A DNA stretch of 64,000 nt from Lampris incognitus (lineage: Eukaryota; Chordata; Actinopteri; Lampriformes; Lampridae). The position numbers and the translations under genes are program-made. Position 1 is the stretch's first letter; every line of letters begins with the position of its first letter. Below the pieces are notes generated by a model. It was not told where the DNA came from. It saw nothing but the letters and a program-made list of their open reading frames with translations, and made no database searches. Positions 1 through 10,747 of this stretch are shown in pieces. The stretch lies in the NCBI RefSeq assembly GCF_029633865.1, contig NC_079212.1, positions 84,674,172 to 84,738,171 of the forward strand, in the 5' to 3' direction.

Positions 1-524
1 ATATCTTTAGGGAGAGATGAAAAAACACACCCTCGCCTCCTGTCATTTCACTGTGGTCTGGGTAGGTCGTACGCTGGGAGATTGTCAGCATTTGGTTTCA
101 TGAAATAAGGTCCATCTCTAAGCCAGCATTTCACTGTAAAAACAGGTCCCGTCCACGTGTCATTACGCATGCAAGTCAGCCTCTCTCATCTTCGGTGCTT
201 TGACGCTGTCGAACCTTCACCATGGCAACCAGAGGTAGCAAAACATGAGCATCGCCTCCCTGTGGTATGTTGGTAACCTGGAGGACATAGGACATTATGA
301 TGGGAATAACGGAACAGATGATACGGTCTGGACACGCTGTTCTTTCCCTGGGAAGCTCTCCACACTCAACACGAGGAACTTACTGAAATGGGATTCAACT
401 TTCTTTCTTTCTTTTACATTTTTTAATAACTGCCAAAAAAACCAGATGATGCAAAGAAAATGACATTTGGAAGTCTTGTAAAGTCCACCCTGTCACATGG
501 GAGGAAAGGGGTGATTAGATGTAC
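1..524. other. Intron 4 of the pip4k2c-like gene (part), no gene seen
   Basis: This lies downstream of the last visible exon on the minus strand. I looked for the next expected exon of the kinase and found none, so it should lie beyond the left edge. No recognisable repeat or RNA gene is seen. Confidence 0.5.
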
Positions 525-674
525 CTGGTGATATTCAGACAGGATGTTGTGCATGTCCTCCACTTCTTCACTGGAGATCTCTTTCAGCAGCAGCGTGCAG
601 TTGGATGACGTCATCAGGAGAGCCACTCCTTGGCCCTCCCCGTCTTTAACTGGGGGACTGTGGGCCAGAGACGC
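525..674 (-). CDS. pip4k2c: pip4k2c-like exon 4 (PI5P 4-kinase, N-terminal lobe)
   Basis: Phase-0 exon of 50 codons, with acceptor ...aacag just above 674 and donor gtacat just below 525. It reads ASLAHSPPVK at its start and ends EISSEEVEDMHNILSEYHQ, which matches the N-lobe segment of type II PIP kinases leading to the helix that ends in YHQ. These enzymes phosphorylate PI5P on the 4-hydroxyl to make PI(4,5)P2, in the cytoplasm and on internal membranes. The lysine in LLLKEI aligns with the ATP-binding lysine. The strand before it reads MTSSNCT where the family normally has a T-S-Y-D-(K/R) type sequence, so Tyr and Asp are replaced. Assigned to the 2C paralogue from overall similarity of exons 1-3; another type 2 paralogue is possible. 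The gene continues off the left edge. Confidence 0.85.
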
Positions 675-1065
675 CTGTTGGTGAGAACATGGCCTGTGTG
701 ACGTCATCAGGTAGAACGAGTGCGGTCCAGCTACCTACCACACACAGTCATGGTGACGTCTTCAACACGTGTTACCGCCTCACTCTCCCCGTGAAGCACG
801 AGCGCCGTCACGCTGTTGTCGGGGGTGATCATTCTCACAAATGTAGCCGCGTGATTTGCTGCTGGGACAAAGACTCCAGTTTACTTCCTGTGGCACCCGG
901 CCATGCTCTGAACGTTAGCGAAGGCCCTGTTCGTTGCTAAGGCAACGAATTAATGTAAATGTAGTGCCAGAGTGACGAGGTTACCACATGCCGTTTGATT
1001 CCCGAGAGGCCTGCTTGCTCGTCTGTCAGGCTCCATGTGGACGACTGGACGCTGCTGTTCGCTGC
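675..1065. other. Intron 3 of the pip4k2c-like gene, proximal part
   Basis: Mixed-composition intron sequence between exon 4 and the minisatellite. No repeat, exon or RNA gene recognised. Confidence 0.5.
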
Positions 1066-2636
1066 TCCTCCCACAGTTTGAGTCCCACTCCCACAGTCTC
1101 AGTCCCCCTCCCACAGCCTGAGTCCCCCTCCCACTGCCAGTCCCCCTCCCACAGCCTGAGTCACCCTCCCACTGCCTGAGTCCCCCTCCCACAGCCTGAG
1201 TCCCCCTCCCACAGTCTCAGTCCTCCTCCCACTGCCAGTCTCCAACCCACAGCCTGAGTCCCCCTCTCACTGCCAGTCCCCCTCCCACAGCCTGAGTCCC
1301 CCTCCCACAGTCTCAGTCCTCCTCCCACTGCCAGTCCCCCTCCCACTGCCAGTCCCCCTCCCACAGCCGTCCCCCTCCCACAGCCTGAGTCCCCCTCCCA
1401 CTGCCAGTCCCCGTCCCACAGTCTCAGTCCTCCTCCCACAGTTTGAGTCCCACTCCCACAGTCTCAGTCCCCCTCCCACAGCCTGAGTCCCCCTCCCACA
1501 GCCTGAGTCCCCCTCCCACAGTCTCAGTCCTCCTCCCACTGCCAGTCCCCCTCCCACTGCCTGAGTCCCCCTCCCACAGCCTGAGTCCCCCTCCCACAGT
1601 CTCAGTCCTCCTCTCACTGCCAGTCTCCAACCCACAGCCTGAGTCCCCCTCCCACTGCCAGTCCCCCTCCCACAGCCTGAGTCCCCCTCCCACAGTCTCA
1701 GTCCTCCTCCCACTGCCAGTCCCCCTCCCACAGCCATCCCCCTCCCACTGCGTCCCCCTCCCACAGTCTCAGTCCTCCTCCCACTGCCAGTCTCCAACCC
1801 ACAGCCTGAGTCCCCCTCTCACTGCCAGTCCCCCTCCCACAGCCTGAGTCCCCCTCCCACAGTCTCAGTCCTCCTCCCACTGCCAGTCCCCCTCCCACTG
1901 CCAGTCCCCCTCCCACAGCCGTCCCCCTCCCACAGCCTGAGTCCCCCTCCCACTGCCAGTCCCCGTCCCACAGTCTCAGTCCTCCTCCCACAGTTTGAGT
2001 CCCACTCCCACAGTCTCAGTCCCCCTCCCACAGCCTGAGTCCCCCTCCCACAGCCTGAGTCCCCCTCCCACAGTCTCAGTCCTCCTCCCACTGCCAGTCC
2101 CCCTCCCACTGCCTGAGTCCCCCTCCCACAGCCTGAGTCCCCCTCCCACAGTCTCAGTCCTCCTCTCACTGCCAGTCTCCAACCCACAGCCTGAGTCCCC
2201 CTCCCACTGCCAGTCCCCCTCCCACAGCCTGAGTCCCCCTCCCACAGTCTCAGTCCTCCTCCCACTGCCAGTCCCCCTCCCACAGCCATCCCCCTCCCAC
2301 TGCGTCCCCTTCCCACAGCCTGAGTCCCCCTCCCACTGCCAGTCCCCCTCCCACAACCTGAGTCCCCCTCCCACTGCCAGTCCCCCTCCCAGAGCCGTCC
2401 CCCTCCCACAGCCTGAGTCCCCCTCCCACTGCCAGTCCCCCTCCCACAGCCGTCCCCCTCCCACAGCTTGAGTCCCCCTCCCACTGCCAGTTCCCCTCCC
2501 ACAACCTGAGTCCCCCTCCCACTGCCAGTCCCCCTCCCACAGCTGTCCCCCTCCCACTGCCAGTCCCCGTCCCACAGTCTCAGTCCCCCCCCACAGTTTG
2601 AGCCCCCCTCCCACAGTCTCAGCCCCCCTCCCACAC
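1066..2636. repeat. C-rich minisatellite with higher-order repeat
   Basis: About 1.57 kb made of roughly 18-22-bp units of the kind agtccccctcccacagcctg, with variants such as cactgccagt, cagtctcagtcctcc and cagccgt. A longer block is duplicated with an offset of 552 bp: the unit beginning gtttgagtcccactcc occurs at 1441 and again at 1993, and the order of variants after it is the same. The sense strand of the kinase transcript (minus) is the G-rich strand. Six-frame reading frames through it are repeat artefacts. Confidence 0.9.
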
Positions 2637-2869
2637 TCTATGGTCTGCAGAGTCTACAGTGACCCCTTCCCCATCCCTTTACATGCTCCTCTGTCTTTAT
2701 CAAGTCAAGTGAAGTCAGTTTTATTTGTACAGTCCAATCACTACACACTTTTTACAAGTTTAACTCCCTCGCAACGGAGAAAACACACTTCCAACACTTA
2801 CATACTTCCAACACTTACACATAATTGTGGAGCAGTTGGACAAGGTGAACAATAACCTTCCACTATATC

Positions 2870-2871
<2 letters not shown>

Positions 2872-2927
<56 letters not shown>
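2872..2927. repeat. (TA)n microsatellite
   Basis: Pure TA dinucleotides directly abutting the left end of the Tc1 element, whose target is TA. The insertion was into, or next to, this tract. Confidence 0.95.
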
Positions 2928-2930
<3 letters not shown>

Positions 2931-4561
2931 TGCACCTGGACAGTATTCACACCCCTTTGCTTTCCCCACATTTTGTTATGTTACAGCCTTATTCCAAAAT
3001 GGATTAAATTCCTCTTTTTTTTCTCATATCTACACACAATACCCCATAATGACAAAGTGAAAAAGGTTTTGTAGAAATTTCTGAAATTTATTAAAAATAA
3101 AAAACTGAAATATTGCATGTACATAAGTATTCACACCCTTTGCTATGACACTCAAAATTGAGCTCAGGTTCATCCTGTTTCCACTGATCATCCTTGAGAT
3201 GTTTCTACATCTTGATTGGAGTCCACTTCTAGTAAATTCAATTGATCGGACATGTTTTGGAAAGGCACACACCTGTCTATATAAGGTCCCACTGTTGACA
3301 GTGCATGTCAGAGCAGAAACCAAGCCATGAAGTCAAAGGAATTGTCTGTGGACCTCCGAGACAGGATTGTATCCAGGCACAGATCTGGGGAAGGGTACAA
3401 AAAAATGTCTACAGCTTTGAAGGTCCCGAAGAGCACAGTGGTCTCCATCATTCATAAATGGAAGAAGTTTGGATCCACCAGCACTCTTCCTAGAGCTGGC
3501 CGCCCAGCCAAACTGAGCAATCGGGGGAGAAGGGCCTTGGTCAGGGAGGTGACCAAGAACCCGATCGTCACTCTGACAGAGCTCCAGCGTTCCTTGGTGG
3601 AGATGGGAGAACCTTCCAGAAGGACAACCATCTCTGTAGCACTCCACCAGTCAGGCCTTTATGGTAGAGTGGCCAGACGGAAGCCTCTGCTCAGTAAAAG
3701 GCACATGACAGCCCGCTTGGAGTTTGCCAGAAAGCACCTAAAGGACTCTCAGACCATGAGAAACAAGATTCTCTGGTCTGATGAAACCAAGATTGAACTC
3801 TGGCCTGAATGCCAAATGTCACGTTAGGAGGAAACCAGGCAGCTCTCATCACCTTGCTAATACCATCCCTACAGTGAAGCATGATGGTGGCAGCATCATG
3901 CTGTGGGGATGCTCTACAGCGGCAGGAACTGGGACACTAGTCAGGATCGAGGGAAAGATGAATGGAGCAAAGTACAGAGAGATCCTTGATGAAAACCTGC
4001 TCCAGAGCACTCAGGACCTCAGACTGGGGCGAAGGTTTACCTTTCAACACGACAACGACCCTAAGCACACAGCCAAGACAACGAAGGAGTGGCTTCAGGA
4101 CAAGTCTGTGAATGTCCTTGAGTGGCCCAGCCAGAGCCCAGACTTGAACCCCATTGAACATCTCTGGAAAGACCTGAAAATAGCTGTGCAGCGATGCTCC
4201 CCATCTAACCTTACAGAGCTCGAGAGGATCTGCAGAGAAGAATGGGAGAAATACCCCAAATATAGGGGTGCCAAGCTTGTAGCTTCATACCCAAGAAGAC
4301 TTGAGGCTGTAATCGCTGCCAAGGGTGCCTCAACCCAGTACTGAGTAAAGGGTGTGAATACTTATGTACATGCAATATTTCAGCATTTTATTTTTAATAA
4401 ATTTGCAAAAATTTCTACAAAACCTTTTTCGCTTTGTCATTATGGGGTATTGTGTGTAGATTGATGAGAAAAAAAAGGAATTTAATCCATTTTGGAATAA
4501 GGCTGTAACATAACAAAATGTGGGGAAAGTGATGGGGTGTGAATACTTTCCAGATGCACTG
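2928..4561 (+). mobile_element. Tc1-like DNA transposon, full length (1.63 kb)
   Basis: The ends are inverted: cagtgcacctgg... at 2928 and ...ccagatgcactg at 4561, with TA on both sides (2926-2927 and 4562-4563). Terminal inverted repeats run about 200 bp each. The phrase gaatacttatgtacatgcaa recurs in opposite orientation at the inner side of both arms, as in the IR/DR-type Tc1 elements of fish. The single transposase reading frame lies between them in plus orientation. Confidence 0.95.
3327..4344 (+). pseudogene. Tc1-family transposase, one frameshift
   Basis: Cut-and-paste transposase of the Tc1/mariner DDE family, acting in the nucleus on the element's own inverted repeats. The N-terminal half (3327 to about 3800) has the paired-type helix-turn-helix pair, a GRPAK linker, and the first catalytic Asp in ILWSDETKIE. 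A small deletion near 3800 changes frame; the second half (to 4344) carries HDNDPKHTAK with the second Asp and DLNPIEHLWKDLK with the final Glu. Total length, about 339 codons, is normal for Tc1. Apart from the one break, every catalytic residue is in place, so the copy decayed recently or by few mutations. It sits inside intron 3 of the kinase gene in opposite orientation to it. Confidence 0.92.
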
Positions 4562-4568
4562 TATATAT

Positions 4569-4712
4569 CTATCACAAGCCAGAGCATTCTTAGTGCCGGT
4601 CCCATGCCGGGATAAACGGGGAGGGTTTCGTCAGGAAGGGCATCCGGCATCAAATCTTTGCCAAATGAAATATGCGGATCATAATCAGATTTCCACTATG
4701 TCATTCTGCGAA
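4569..4712 (+). mobile_element. LINE 5'-UTR fragment (RTE-like family)
   Basis: The segment around gggcatccggcatcaa and gaaatatgcggatcataa is the widespread fish sequence that I recall lying ahead of the open reading frame of an RTE-like LINE. No coding part follows. It may belong to the same family as the antisense LINE at 54458-56840. Confidence 0.4.
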
Positions 4713-5258
4713 AGAAAAAGGCCTCGATGGAGATAGGAAGGAAGACTAACCTCCTCAAACCTGATTTAGATCTGCAGGGAAACTCCTTCACTTTTTTTCC
4801 CCTTTTCATTTACAGCAGCAGACACTGTTATCGGAAGCAAGGCATGTTAGGCATCTTGGAGTAGTGGCCAGTGAAAACGCCTCAGCCCAGACAGCACCTC
4901 ACGTAGGCCCATCAGCAACAGCCACCCGACAGGAGACGCCTTCAAAAACAGCGCGCGTGGTGAAGCAGGACACGAGGTCCCGGCGAAGCTGCATGTGACA
5001 TGTAAGCCAACGTACAATGTGAGCGCTAAACCGCCATGCTGAGCTGAGCAGCAGACTGGAGTATGCATGTCACCCGACACATGCAAATACTATGCAAATA
5101 TGGAGGGCACGTGTCCACACAAGCGGTCTAGTTGCACAACTTTAATTTGCACGAACAAATGTGGACAAGCACCAGAACTTAAAAAAAATACGTGGTTCAG
5201 CTGCCTGGAGAAGTTAAAACTGTCTTTATACAACTTAGAATTAAATATTGGTCAAACC
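4713..5258. other. Intron sequence, nothing recognised
   Basis: Intron 3 of the kinase gene. No exon, repeat family or RNA gene could be supported. Confidence 0.4.
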
Positions 5259-5328
5259 GGGCGGCACGGTGGCGCAGTGGTTAGGTGTGGCCACCTCACA
5301 GCAAAGAAGGTCCTGGGTTCGAACCTTG
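5259..5328 (+). repeat. tRNA-derived SINE, head only
   Basis: Begins gggcggcacggtggcgcag and ends with the B box ggttcgaacc; the A box is ggcgcagtggttagg. This is the Pol III head of the GATG-tailed SINE seen at six other places in the window. It breaks off into an unrelated repeat. Confidence 0.8.
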
Positions 5329-5539
5329 GAGTTTTTTGTTTTTTTGCTTTTGATATACTTTATTGATCCCCGTGTGGATATTATGCTCTGCCTTTAACCA
5401 TCTTAGCTGTGTAGCTAGCAGCAGCGAGCAGCCACCGTGCGGCACCCAGGGACCAACTCCAGTTGGTCTTGCCATGCCTTGCTCAGGGGCACAGACAGGA
5501 GTATTAACCCTAACATGCATGTCTTTTTGATGGTGGGGG
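5329..5539. repeat. Unclassified interspersed repeat
   Basis: Contains the fish-typical phrase actttattgatccccg and the segment ccttgctcaggggcacag. I recognise it as repetitive by its phrases but cannot name the family. Confidence 0.35.
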
Positions 5540-5702
5540 GAACTGGAGTACCTGGAGAAAACCCACCGCAGACACGGTGAGAACATCCAAACGCCACACA
5601 GAAAGGATCTGAAATGACCCCCCAAGGTTGGACACCTCCAGGGTTCGAACCCAGGACCTTCTTGCTGTGAGGCGACAGCGCTAACAACTGCGCCACCATG
5701 CC
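5540..5702 (-). repeat. tRNA-derived SINE, reversed head
   Basis: Reverse-complement copy of the SINE head and central part: ggttcgaacccaggacctt followed by gctgtgaggc and ctaacaactgcgccaccatg. It directly faces a plus-strand tail fragment. Confidence 0.75.
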
Positions 5703-5878
5703 AGCATGCCGTCCACCCTGTGATGGCCTGGCGGCCTGTCCAGGGTGTCTCCCCACCTGCTGCCCAGTGACTGCTGGGATAGGCTGCAGAATCCCCGCGA
5801 ACCTGTGTGAGGATAAGCGGTTAGGATAAAGGATGGATGGATGGATGGATGGATGGATGGATGGATGGATGGATGGAT
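5703..5878 (+). repeat. SINE 3' part with (GATG)n tail
   Basis: Tail segment cctgtgatggcctggcggcc ... gctgggataggctgcag ... ggataagcggttagg, ending in about twelve GATG units. Confidence 0.8.
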
Positions 5879-6086
5879 CTAGGTAAAAAGTCAGGGAAAG
5901 CCAAAGAAATGAACCTGGATTCAGTCTGTTCCTCTGTGTTCTCTGTGTTGGGGTGCTAACAGCCACAGTGTGGCCCAGATCTTCCCACCTCTGACCTCTC
6001 TGATCTTAAGCATCGTGGATTAGAGGTCCAAGTACAAAGTTCTCTACTCATGTATTAAAGCTGAATTGTTTTTCAAATACCATTAT

Positions 6087-6212
6087 TCCATCCATCCATC
6101 CATTATCTGAACCGCTTATCCTGCTCTCAGGGTCGCGGGGATGCTGGAGCCTATCCCAGCAGTCATTCACTGGGTGGCAGGCGGGGAGACACCCTGGACA
6201 GGCTGCCAGGCC

Positions 6213-6301
<89 letters not shown>

Positions 6302-6518
6302 GGACAATGTAGTATGGCCGAGTCACCTGTCCTACATGTCTTTGGACTGTGGGAGGAAACCGGAGCCCCCGGAGGAAACCCACGCAGACATGGGGAGACC
6401 ATGCAAACTCCACACAGAGGACGACCCGGGACGACCCCCAAGGTTGGACTACCCCGGGGCTCGAACCCAGGACCTTCTGCTGTGAGGCAACCACACTAAC
6501 CACTGTGCTACTGTGCCT
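6087..6518 (-). repeat. tRNA-derived SINE, near full length, with (CA)n core
   Basis: Reversed full-length copy: (TCCA)n tail first, then the tail domain, an internal (AC)n of about 80 bp (6215-6297), the central domain, and the head with the B box at cgaacccagg. This copy shows how the other fragments fit together. Confidence 0.85.
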
Positions 6519-6649
6519 CCAGACCGTTATTTATCCTGGGGATGACTTTCATCAACAACATGGAGATATTCTCTCATTCAACAACTTAACAACTTAACAA
6601 CAAAAGAAAATAGTAGAAAGCAGAAGATGTGTTTTGTGGGGATTCAGAC

Positions 6650-6746
6650 CTGGTAGTCCTGCTCCTGGATTCCAAAGCGCTCTCGGAGGTTTCTGAAGAC
6701 CTGAGGACAGTACTCTTTGAACTTGAACTGTCCTGGGAGATTCTCT
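6650..6746 (-). CDS. pip4k2c: pip4k2c-like exon 3
   Basis: 97-nt exon: one base completes a split lysine codon from exon 2, then 32 codons starting [20 protein letters not shown] and ending [12 protein letters not shown]. This is the highly conserved block of type 2 PIP4Ks following the dimer-interface strand. The acceptor is a good cctccctcag. The donor reads CAG|gtctga, weaker than consensus at +3 and +4. Phase 0 at its 3' end fits exon 4. Confidence 0.9.
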
Positions 6747-8364
6747 CTGAGGGAGGAAGTACGCAGAGTTTAGGACGTGGAAAGCAGGATAAAGGGATCT
6801 GGTCTCTTCTTCTGTGGTGTTTCGAACATAGCGTGTTATCAGTGATGCTTTGCTTAAATGAAGACTATTAATGAAGATTTGAGCTACATGGTACACATCC
6901 ATGCATAAGGATGCCCACCCTTAATGGCAGACCCCAGGAAGCAGTTCCTGTCATGCCTACGCCCCCTGCATGTGACTTGGTTCTGAAAAGATGTGCCCAT
7001 TTAGGTCTTTTTGAGCCATTAAAGCTGAAACCAGAGGTTCTTGTGTCAACGCTGCTTTTCTAAAACTTGTCAGCCATTGCATCAGAATATGTCACCCAGC
7101 TGCTTTTAAAATAACCCCCCCCAATATGCCATTATCTAGCAATGCTCCTCATTATAAAGTTGTTTTGTGACTATAAGAGCGTTACGTTACTCAGTGGAAA
7201 ACATGTTTTCAGCAGCTGATAATAAAATGAACTCCCTTTCTGACTGCTTCTATTCTTGCCATGCAGTGTTTTTTGCCTCTTCTTTCATCTGTTTTGTTGC
7301 TAAAGCATGAGAAGGGAAGTGGAGGTTGTTTGATGGGTCGTGATAGGGAGGTACTATCATCCCTCAACAGTTACACCTGCTACAAGTCGCAGTGCAGACA
7401 CCTCATGGGAGAAAGGTTGTCCTTGTTAACCGTGTTTCTACCTGAGGAGAGCATGTTTTTCATTGTTCCTAGATCCGTGTGTGACCTTTAGCGGCGCCTG
7501 GATTCCTGGGTGGATTAAGGGATTGTTGAAATCCCCTAGGACTCACTGAGACCTTCAAGTTTCCCTTCTGTAACCAAGTTACGACACTCTGCAGGTCACA
7601 GCTCACATGCACCACAATATACACAGTGCATGCAGATGTGGCACAACAAAACATCTGGTGTCAAACCTTCCACAGACCCACACTCATGTGATGGAGTTTT
7701 ACTGTTCACAGCCACGCGGGTCATGCTACTGAGCTACGTCACGGCAGCTCGGCCTCCGTTGTGCTGGTGGGTGAATTTAACTAGTCCTGCACTGCTGCAG
7801 CGCGTCCATAACATTAAAGTAGTTGAGTATTTCTCACCGTCCGTTGCAACAAGCCACAGAGATCATATTTTGCACTAGATTATCATTTTGATCTTAAATA
7901 TGTACTATTCGTATATCATTATTCATATCCCAGGGGATTTAGCAGTTATTAGTCAAACCTCATAACTGTGTTGTGAGATGGTGGTACAAACAGACTCACA
8001 CACTTCGGCTATGTGGTTTGATTCTCACGTTTTTCTTCTGATCTGTTTGACTTGTCTGATGTCTAAATCATGATTTCCCTTTTATTGTTGTTGTTAATAC
8101 CATTCCCATCATTGTTAATAGTACAGTAGGAGGGAGGAGGGACAGTGTAGTTTGTTTCTCTGTGCACCTCCACACCAGTTTGCAAAGGTGTTGACTGGAA
8201 ACGTTGGTCGTCAACACAGATGAGAGTTCCCACCCTGTTATTCATTTACGTGTAATGTCAAGAAATGTGTTATTAAGAACCAACAGTGTCAACACTGATG
8301 CTACTCACACACACCTCTAACATGTTGTTTAGCTGTGCTGTACGTTAGCTGTGTGGTATGTCTG

Positions 8365-8366
<2 letters not shown>
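6747..8366. other. Intron 2 of the pip4k2c-like gene, distal part
   Basis: Mixed sequence without exon or recognised repeat. Confidence 0.4.

Positions 8367-8439
<73 letters not shown>
8367..8439. repeat. (TA)n microsatellite
   Basis: Uninterrupted TA dinucleotides, about 36 units. Confidence 0.95.
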
Positions 8440-8442
<3 letters not shown>

Positions 8443-8489
8443 ATCTTTGTTATATTTTTCTACATTATTTGTATATTCTGTATATATTT

Positions 8490-9060
8490 CTACCCAGGCT
8501 CACGTCAGTTCGTACAATAGTCACGTTTAATATATTGATTTCGTGTGCGTGGACACGAATTTTCATCTTCTTCTTTTTGTGATGCTTCGCACGACTTTCA
8601 AACTCGCTGAGGATCATGGGTAGGCTAACGTAGCCTTCCGCTACTGTAACTGGCCAAAACAAGTGTGATTTCTCAGAATCGAAGGAGAAATAATGAAAAC
8701 GGATGGGCGTCACGCTAGCCTGTCATATTGTTGAGGTATCAGGGACACGGTCGTGTTTTGGTGTTGAGAAATGTTAAAGATGTCTTTAAAATCCACAGGT
8801 CGATATGAGACGGATCCTGTCCGGCCCGCCCACCGGACTGATAACATTAAAATAAAGAAATAAAAACAAGGACAAAATGTCGTGATTAACGGTTAGGGTT
8901 AGGTTTAGTTTCAATAGCGGAAGGCTACGTTAGCCTACCCATGATCCTCGGCGAGTTTGAAGGTCGTGCTGTGGGTCACGAAAAAATGAACATTCGCGTC
9001 CGTGTATATGTAAATGTCGTGACTATTTCACGAACTGCCGTGAGGGTTCTTGTTTGTTTG
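8490..9060. mobile_element. Foldback / long-TIR MITE-like element
   Basis: Two arms of about 170 bp in inverted orientation around a 270-bp centre. The inner 35 bp are perfectly complementary (8609-8643 against 8915-8949), and similarity continues outward through the aactcgc / gcgagtt block to ctcacgtcagttcgta at 8498 and its counterpart near 9040. No coding region inside. The long perfect inner stem suggests a foldback-type or palindromic non-autonomous transposon. Terminal bases and target duplication are not clear. Confidence 0.65.
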
Positions 9061-9284
9061 CTGTTGTTGTTCTTGTATTGCATAATACATATGTTGTATG
9101 TTTATTATTTTTATTTTTTATTTTTATTTATTAATTTATTGTACTATTTTATTATCCTAGGATGCCTAACAACATCAGGCAAAGGGACTGCCGCAGGAAA
9201 CTGGCCTCTTAGCTAACTCAGTACACATTTGTTTTGAATGGTGATTAAGGTACATTGTCCCTTCCCAAATAAACGTTTAAAAAA

Positions 9285-9425
9285 CTTAATTATGCAATTA
9301 TGCAATAATTATGCAATTATGTAATAATTATGCAATTATGTAATAATGGTATCTTAATTATGCGGTTATACAATCTTAATGACCTTAACCTTAATTATTA
9401 TCTTAATTGTGGAATTATGCAATTG
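9285..9425. repeat. AT-rich tandem repeat
   Basis: Short units built from ttatgcaattatg(c/t)aataa, repeated several times and then decaying into related taattatctt motifs. Confidence 0.75.
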
Positions 9426-9502
9426 GCAGCATGCGCGTTTAAAGAAGTAACAGTTTTGCAGAAAAATAGATAAATAAATAAAGCAAGTGGAGGAAGCAAT
9501 AC

Positions 9503-9600
9503 TTGTTGAAGAGGTGGTTGTTGACTTTGAGCTTGCTGTAGGCTCTGAAGTCATCTGGAAGCAGCATGACAGGGACGGGCACCTGGCTGAGGTCGTTCAT
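9503..9600 (-). CDS. pip4k2c: pip4k2c-like exon 2
   Basis: 98-nt exon reading [19 protein letters not shown] and ending [10 protein letters not shown] plus two bases of a lysine codon. Acceptor gatctgcag, donor gtattg, phase 0 in and phase 2 out, matching exons 1 and 3. The (V/P)PVMLLPDDF(K/R)A and NNHLF blocks are diagnostic for PIP4K2, with 2C-like VMLLPDDF rather than VMLMPDDF. Confidence 0.93.
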
Positions 9601-9634
9601 CTGCAGATCATCCATATGTACAGTCAAGTCTGAT

Positions 9635-9736
<102 letters not shown>

Positions 9737-9740
9737 CTAC

Positions 9741-9890
9741 CGAGTGACTGACTCCCCACATGAGCGCGCTCAGCACGGAGTCACTGGCTCGGAACACCTC
9801 CACCTTCTGCTGCACGAACTGTTTCTTCTTGGTCTTCCTTTTGGGGGCCAGGACAGTGAGCGGGTTCGAGGAGGCGGGGGGTGAAGCCAT
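9741..9890 (-). CDS. pip4k2c: pip4k2c-like exon 1 with start codon
   Basis: Fifty codons from ATG (complement of 9888-9890) starting MASPPASS, then [20 protein letters not shown] and ending ALMWGVSHS, before donor gtaggt. The KTKKKxFVQQKVxVFRA(S/A)DP block opens all vertebrate type 2 PI5P 4-kinases, which are about 420 residues long; 165 residues are encoded here over four exons. I chose this start because MASPPASS resembles the MAS-start of known 2C proteins; an in-frame upstream ATG at 9995 (minus) cannot be excluded. Cytosolic lipid kinase, homodimer, making PI(4,5)P2 from PI5P. Confidence 0.93.
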
Positions 9891-10747
9891 CCCTCCGGTC
9901 GCCTGGGAGTGTTGGAGGCTCAGCTCGGTGATGGAGAGACGGAGAGATGCTGCGGGCGGCGCTCCTGAGTCACCCCAAGTTCCTCCGCACCACATACGTG
10001 TTCATCAGAACAGGAAGTCTTGGGGGGGGGGGGAAAGAGAGGAAGCACGCTGCGGCCAGGGTGACCACACACCATGCAAACAGATCAGATTTATTTTGTC
10101 CACTTTTTATACGTTACCTACGCCGGAAGGTGGGAAACGTTCAACAACAGACGTATCAGGCTGAACTTAATATCCTGCCTGCAGTGACACTTTTGGCCAC
10201 TAGTGGGCACCACCGTTTATTTGAAATGAGTCCTCCAGGGAGGGAAGGTGAAAATCTACACCCTGTGGTACAGCAAACCATTTTATCGTGTATTCATATT
10301 AAGGCAGCAGTCACTAAGAACAAGACACCAGTACAGATTATGTTAAACACTAGTCACTAGTGTGACTGTCACTACACTCACTAGGAGCTAAAGGAGAGAG
10401 CATGAACACTAGCTAATGTGATTATCACTAGTACCCTTTCTCTTTTACTACCAATTCAGTAAACAATAAACTATAGACTGGTTCTTTTATTCTAGTTACT
10501 AGTAGCTACTTTAAAAGCACTAGTCACTGTTATAGTCTCACTAGGAAATACCAACGTGCTTAACAATGTAACCTTATGAGGCGGGCATCACATATCAGAT
10601 GTCAACTTTTTATTCACCACTAGTCACTATCTAAATAGCACCAGCTGTTAAGCCAGCTCTACTAGTCGTTAGACATTATCATTATACAGTATACATTATC
10701 ATTATACATTATATACTATACATGGTAAATTATACATTGTACATTAT
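9891..10747. other. Upstream region of the pip4k2c-like gene
   Basis: 9891-10020 is GC-rich and includes gcgggcggcgc at 9950-9960, as expected for a TATA-less 5' end, but no single promoter motif is decisive. From about 10340 to 10680 the sequence is rich in short actagt/cactag words. After 10680 there are cattatcattatacattat repeats. No gene seen. Confidence 0.35.

Noticed and set aside
245..463. Small plus-strand reading frame
   Set aside because: No homology and it overlaps kinase intron sequence on the other strand.
1161..2634. Several long minus- and plus-strand reading frames rich in Gly/Arg/Trp or Pro/Ser
   Set aside because: They are translations of the C-rich minisatellite and occur in several frames at once. 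No start context, splice sites or homology.
5415..5966. A 183-codon minus-strand protein
   Set aside because: It is made of SINE fragments and a (GATG)n tail, giving IHPS repeats.
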